Source: Phaeosaccion multiseriatum
Taxonomy: Eukaryota; Ochrophyta, other classes
Assembly: GCA_965112735.1 (NCBI GenBank)
Contig: OZ218950.1
Span: 806,001-870,000, forward strand
Reading direction: 5' to 3'
DNA: 64,000 bases
Within the stretch, counting starts at the first letter, position 1, and every line of letters starts with the position of its first letter. The notes under the pieces are model-generated. The model ran no database searches. It saw only the letters and a list, made by a program, of their open reading frames with translations, and was not told the DNA's origin. The translations under genes and the position numbers were made by a program. Below are positions 60,292-64,000 of this stretch, piece after piece.

Positions 60292-63200
60292 GCTCGTACT
60301 AGCTGTGTGTACCTGTGTCGGTCGGAGAGGGCCACATAGAGCAGCGACAGACGCGTGCCGTCGGGGTGCTTGACGAGGGCCCTCTCGAAAGAGTCCAGGT
60401 CGGGGGTGGGGTCCTTGCCCAGCGAGGTGATGAGGCTGACACAGGCATATGGGTGGGAGGAGGGAGACGGGGGTGCGTGTACAGATGCCATGGGTTGAGA
60501 GGGAAGGGCCTTTGGACAAGGGCCAGTTCACTCCGTTCTCCTTTCCCCTCCCCCCTCATCTCCCTTCGCCTCGCCTCCTCTCCCCTGCTCTCCCCTCTTC
60601 TCCCCTCCCCTCCCCTTGCCTGCCAGTCTCTCCCCTCCCCTCTCCTCCCCTCCCCTCTCCTCCACCTCCACCCCTTCCTTTTCCTGTCTTCCTCTTCAAA
60701 GTCACGCCCCCTCCATCTGCTGCCATCCCCCCTCACCAGTGGCAGCTTGCATCGACTCTGGCGAGCATGTATCCCGGCACAGCGATGAACACGCCCCCCA
60801 CGGGATGGCTGTAGTTCTTGGCCATTTGGTACGACAGAGGATGCACAATGCCAGCGCTCACCTGAGCATATCATACAGAGTGAGGCAGGACACACGCACA
60901 TCGAGTGAGAGGAGAGCGAGAGCGAGCCAACGAGAGAGAGAGAGACACAGAGAGAGAGGGGCGGATGCAGAGGTGGTGGAGGATTGGGGGCAGCATGCAG
61001 TCGCCATCTGTAAGCAGACAAGGGAAGAGACGGGAGGGCCATGCCTCAGAGAGCACTTGCAACAAGGTGCGCTTGGCCATGCGATGCGCACACACACATA
61101 CGCACTCGCAAACTTACGCACCTCTAAGAAGCAGTTGGGTGTGATGGAGTGCAGGCACTTGACGGTCATCGTCTTCGTCGCCGTCGTTCCCCCTCTTTGG
61201 ACCTGCAGATGCATGGGCACAAGCACACACATACGAAGGGACGAAGGCACAAACGGACGGAAGGTCAAGAAGTCAGTCTCTTCTTCCCACAGTCCCACAT
61301 TATTGACTGACTGAATGTGTGACGTCAGTCTGCCTGCCCCTGACTGACCGACCTACCCACCTGCAGCTGAACTTCTTTGCCAACGTTGTCATCGAATGTC
61401 TCTCCAAGCGGCACAAAGGCCGTCACGACGCTGTCACCGACGCGAAGAACCACATCCCCAGCCTCCAGCACGCCGTCGCCAGGCCCCCCTGTGCACCCAC
61501 GTGAGCATTGCACAATGAGGTGAGCATGTGGATAGAGTGCAGTGTGCGAAGGGCGACTGTCTGTAACTGTCTGTAACTGTCTGTAACTGTCTGTAACTGT
61601 CTGTAAGTGCGGGGCTTGTAACAGGCTGGGCCCATCAGTCTCCTTGCACCTTGCAAGATGGGTGGGTTCTCACTCCCCTCTCTCTACTCGGCCGTAGGGG
61701 CGAGCAATGCCTGAGCACTGCCTGAGCCCCACCTCACCTGGGACCACTTGGTCGACGATGAGCATGCCTGTCTCCGAGGGGAGAAGAGAGCGGACCTCCT
61801 CCTCCGCGCCTGGGGGCAGGCCCAACCGCCGCACCTGGTCAGTGGAGGCAGGTGTAGCAGTTGGTGGTACGGCAGAAGCAGTATGGAGAACATCAGTGTC
61901 GAGGGAGCAACATACTGCTGCTGAACATGGTGAAATGTGAAAGGAGATAGAGAGAGGAGAGAGAAGAGTGCGAAGGCAGATGTAAAGGCGGTGAAGGCAT
62001 GCATGCATGCAGGGGCCAGGGGAGGAGTCCGTCTCACCTCGTCAAAGGCTGCGTGCTTGAACACCGTCATGAGTGTCCCCCGCGGCACAGGGACGCCCCT
62101 CTGCAGCAGACCCAGCGCTCGCTTCACCCGATGCAGAGGCAGGAAGAAGCTCGAGGCGGCCTGCTCGTGTCCGCCACAGTTGAGAGCGACAGCAGCCCCG
62201 TCGATGCTGAGGATGGGGCTTCCACTGCTGCCTCCGCTGCTGCCGCTGGCCGCTGCGATATAGAAGGTGTTGAAGTCGTTGTAGGAGAATGCGCCGTAGT
62301 CTGGGGCGTCTCTGTCCACTCGTGCCAAGATCCCGGGGAGGATGCTTCGTTTCGAGTTGGTGCCCGTCGTGAGGAATTAGAATGTATGCCCAGATTGGAA
62401 ATGAGAGCACCAGAAGCAGCAAAAGCAGCAGCAGCAGCAGCATTTGTGATATACAGGGGGGGGGGGGGCGGAAGGAGGGCAGAGTGAGCTGCCGTGGCGA
62501 TCGGTCGTGCTCAAAAGACGCTGACAATCGGCCCCCGACAAGCCTCGCAAAATTGAGTACGTGTGATTACGTGTGTGTGTGTATACCTGAGCTTCTCCCC
62601 ATTGTCGTTGCCCACGAGGCGGATGTCCAAGCCCACCTTGGCCCCCTCGGGATCAAGCTCAATCTCCTCCACTGCCATGAACCGCACCGCCTTTGCAGGC
62701 ATATGGGGGAAGGGTGGCAGTGGATGGGGAGGGAGGGAAAGGGGAGGGGGGGGTGGGAGATATGAGGATTGGTCGGCAAAGGCGAGACAACATGCGAATG
62801 TTCAGCGTACACAGCACCAAGACTTGCTGTAGCGTTTGTGCTGGATGTGCTACTGCTGCTGCCTCTCCTCTCTGCTCCGCTGGCCTACCTTGGGGTCGAA
62901 CTGATAGAAACCGAAGTCGTGCACGGGGTCTCTGTAAATGGCCTTAAGGTCCACCTCCTCCTTGTTCTTGAAGATCGCATCCGCCACGACAGGCCCTGGC
63001 GGCGGGAAGATGGGGAGGAAGGACGGTAGGCCGATGGAGGAAGAATGTGGGAGGATGGGGGAGAGGTTACAAACACATTTCCAAAAAAACTACCGCCAGA
63101 GCAGGGGACAGAGAGAGAGAGAGAGTCGGGAGGCAGGAGGAGAAGGGAGAGGGAGATGGATGGAGAGGACGGTTCCAAGGGCTGGAAGGGGGCGGAGGGG

Positions 63201-63547
63201 GGGAGGGACTTGAATATCATACCTGGAGTAACGACATGCCTATTCGTCAGCACAATGCCCCTCTCCTTGTCCACGATGAAGCCCGTGGCATAGCTGTACG
63301 ACGAGCCAAGGCCGTCGAACCCCCTCGCAGAGCACACGCGAATGACCAAAATGGAGGGGATTGTCTTCTCGAGACATTGGCGCCACCTCCTCGCGATGGT
63401 GCCTTCCCCCACCCCCTCCATAGCGCTGCTGCTGATGCCCACGACCTCCGCTGGCGGCACAGCGGCTGCGGCAGGAAGGGGTGCCGCTTTTTGTATTGAG
63501 GGGGGCTTGGCTACGCTCCCTCCCTCTTGCTGTTGTTCGTCCCCCAT
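55337..63547 (-). CDS. Nma111/DEG7-type HtrA serine protease (20 exons)
   Basis: ATP-independent protease of the large, double-length HtrA family (yeast Nma111p, plant DEG7). Minus exons: 63223-63547, 62889-62995, 62587-62690, 62038-62344, 61738-61834, 61361-61488, 61122-61202, 60737-60861, 60313-60435, 59132-60010, 58842-58938, 58495-58587, 57850-58008, 57477-57740, 57033-57137, 56582-56788, 56252-56430, 55923-56016, 55657-55731, 55337-55462; all phases agree, 1224 residues. Catalytic triad in the first half: His in VLTNRHVV (~104), Asp in [13 protein letters not shown] (~135), Ser in GGSSGSPI (~219). PDZ segments: [58 protein letters not shown]. The second protease-like half ([34 protein letters not shown]) lacks a recognisable triad, as in the family. 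A long Glu-rich insert (codons near 59460-59690) separates the halves. Location is not evident; yeast Nma111p is nuclear. Confidence 0.94.
56121..56212. repeat. (CTC)n-(ATC)n tract in a DEG7-like intron
   Basis: CTC triplets followed by ATC triplets, between exons 55923-56016 and 56252-56430. Confidence 0.9.
58196..58440. repeat. ~245-bp (CTT)n microsatellite in a DEG7-like intron
   Basis: CTT triplets with a central CTC block (58230-58270), between exons 57850-58008 and 58495-58587. The poly-Glu frame on the minus strand is intronic. Confidence 0.95.
60170..60297. repeat. (CAGA)n tract in a DEG7-like intron
   Basis: AGGCAGACAGGCAGA units becoming pure CAGA from about 60244 to 60291, between exons 59132-60010 and 60313-60435. 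Confidence 0.9.
61555..61608. repeat. 10-bp tandem repeat CTGTCTGTAA
   Basis: Five consecutive units inside the intron 61489-61737 of the DEG7-like gene. Confidence 0.92.
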
Positions 63548-63843
63548 GACTACCTTCGCCTTTAAATCCTGTTAATAACTGTTAACACGTTCGTTTTCAA
63601 AGTGCGTCCTCGCTCCTTTGAAACCCTTCCCTCCCTTGTCGTAAGAAAGGGCTTGGGAATGCACAAGGCCCCTTGGTGCCGCTTGTTGCTGCGCAGACGC
63701 AGCGGCGTGGAAGGAACAGAGCAAAAGTAAAGGGGGGAGAGGGGAGAAGGAAGCAAGGAAGGGATGATGGAGAGGTCGGGAGTGGCATGAGCGGGGACTT
63801 TATTGACTTCAAAAAAAAAGAATCTAAGAAACTGAAAGTGTGA

Positions 63844-63845
<2 letters not shown>
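63548..63845. promoter_or_regulatory. Upstream region of the DEG7-like gene
   Basis: Presumed promoter and 5' UTR on the minus strand. TTAATAACTGTTAACA near 63572-63587 is AT-rich and partly palindromic, a possible core element; nothing definite. Confidence 0.35.

Positions 63846-63926
<81 letters not shown>
63846..63926. repeat. (GT)n microsatellite
   Basis: About 40 GT dinucleotides directly adjoining the second dispersed-repeat copy. Confidence 0.95.
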
Positions 63927-63929
<3 letters not shown>

Positions 63930-64000
63930 GTGTCGCTGTGTCTCCGGGGCCCTCAAGGGGCCGGTTACTCCCCCTCTAGGGCGGGGAGGGGGAGTGCGGG
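63927..64000 (-). repeat. Dispersed GC-rich repeat, copy 2 (runs off window)
   Basis: Reverse complement of 10311-10383 with about three mismatches; like copy 1, its inner side abuts a CA/GT tract. The copy continues past the window edge, so its full length is unknown. Confidence 0.9.

Overview
The window is nuclear DNA of a eukaryote. The genes carry spliceosomal introns with GT-AG borders (two look GC-AG), and intergenic and intronic DNA is crowded with microsatellites and minisatellites. The gene set suggests a photosynthetic stramenopile (ochrophyte, possibly eustigmatophyte-like). Pointers are a heat-shock-factor gene of the type expanded in stramenopiles, an F-box-like/ankyrin-like protein of a style common in brown algae and diatoms, a SnoaL-like protein with a signal peptide followed by an Ala-Phe motif as in bipartite plastid presequences, and a Crypton-type tyrosine recombinase element. 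The taxonomy is inference. Every exon junction quoted was set by hand from splice signals and reading phase.

Layout, left to right. 131-3590 (+): acetoacetyl-CoA synthetase, cut by the window start. 4052-6200 (+): SnoaL/NTF2-fold protein with a targeting presequence. 6458-10019: Crypton-like element with a two-exon recombinase gene (6731-9794) between two short palindromes. 10311-10758: dispersed repeat, CA tracts and a minisatellite framed by an inverted repeat. 11205-14175 (+): CNOT11, a CCR4-NOT subunit. 15229-18982 (-): heat shock transcription factor. 19358-21912 (+): TPR protein. 23117-25239 (-): coiled-coil/F-box-like/ankyrin-like protein. 26200-27410 (-): SAM methyltransferase-like protein, divergent across 73 bp from 27484-30603 (+), PA2G4/EBP1. 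31837-32286 (-): small unknown protein. 32558-33772 (-): SEC11 signal peptidase. 34264-41941 (+): PPR protein in 16 exons. 43340-43660 (-): broken ankyrin remnant. 44018-53302 (+): a repeat-ridden region encoding one or more putative secreted cysteine-rich modular proteins ending in a YfaP/DUF2135-like domain. 55337-63547 (-): Nma111/DEG7-type HtrA protease in 20 exons.

The genes do not form a pathway. They are housekeeping functions (mRNA deadenylation, translation/ribosome-associated factor, signal peptide cleavage, organellar RNA binding, protein quality control, ketone-body activation) mixed with lineage-specific proteins. The strongest candidates for something undescribed are: the Crypton with its candidate recombination sites and extra C-terminal domains; the modular Cys-rich protein gene with duplicated exon-intron units; a short motif (TATCACCAACTGCTGC) scattered through introns and coding ends; and a recurrent intron layout with purine-rich tracts after donors and pyrimidine-rich tracts before acceptors.
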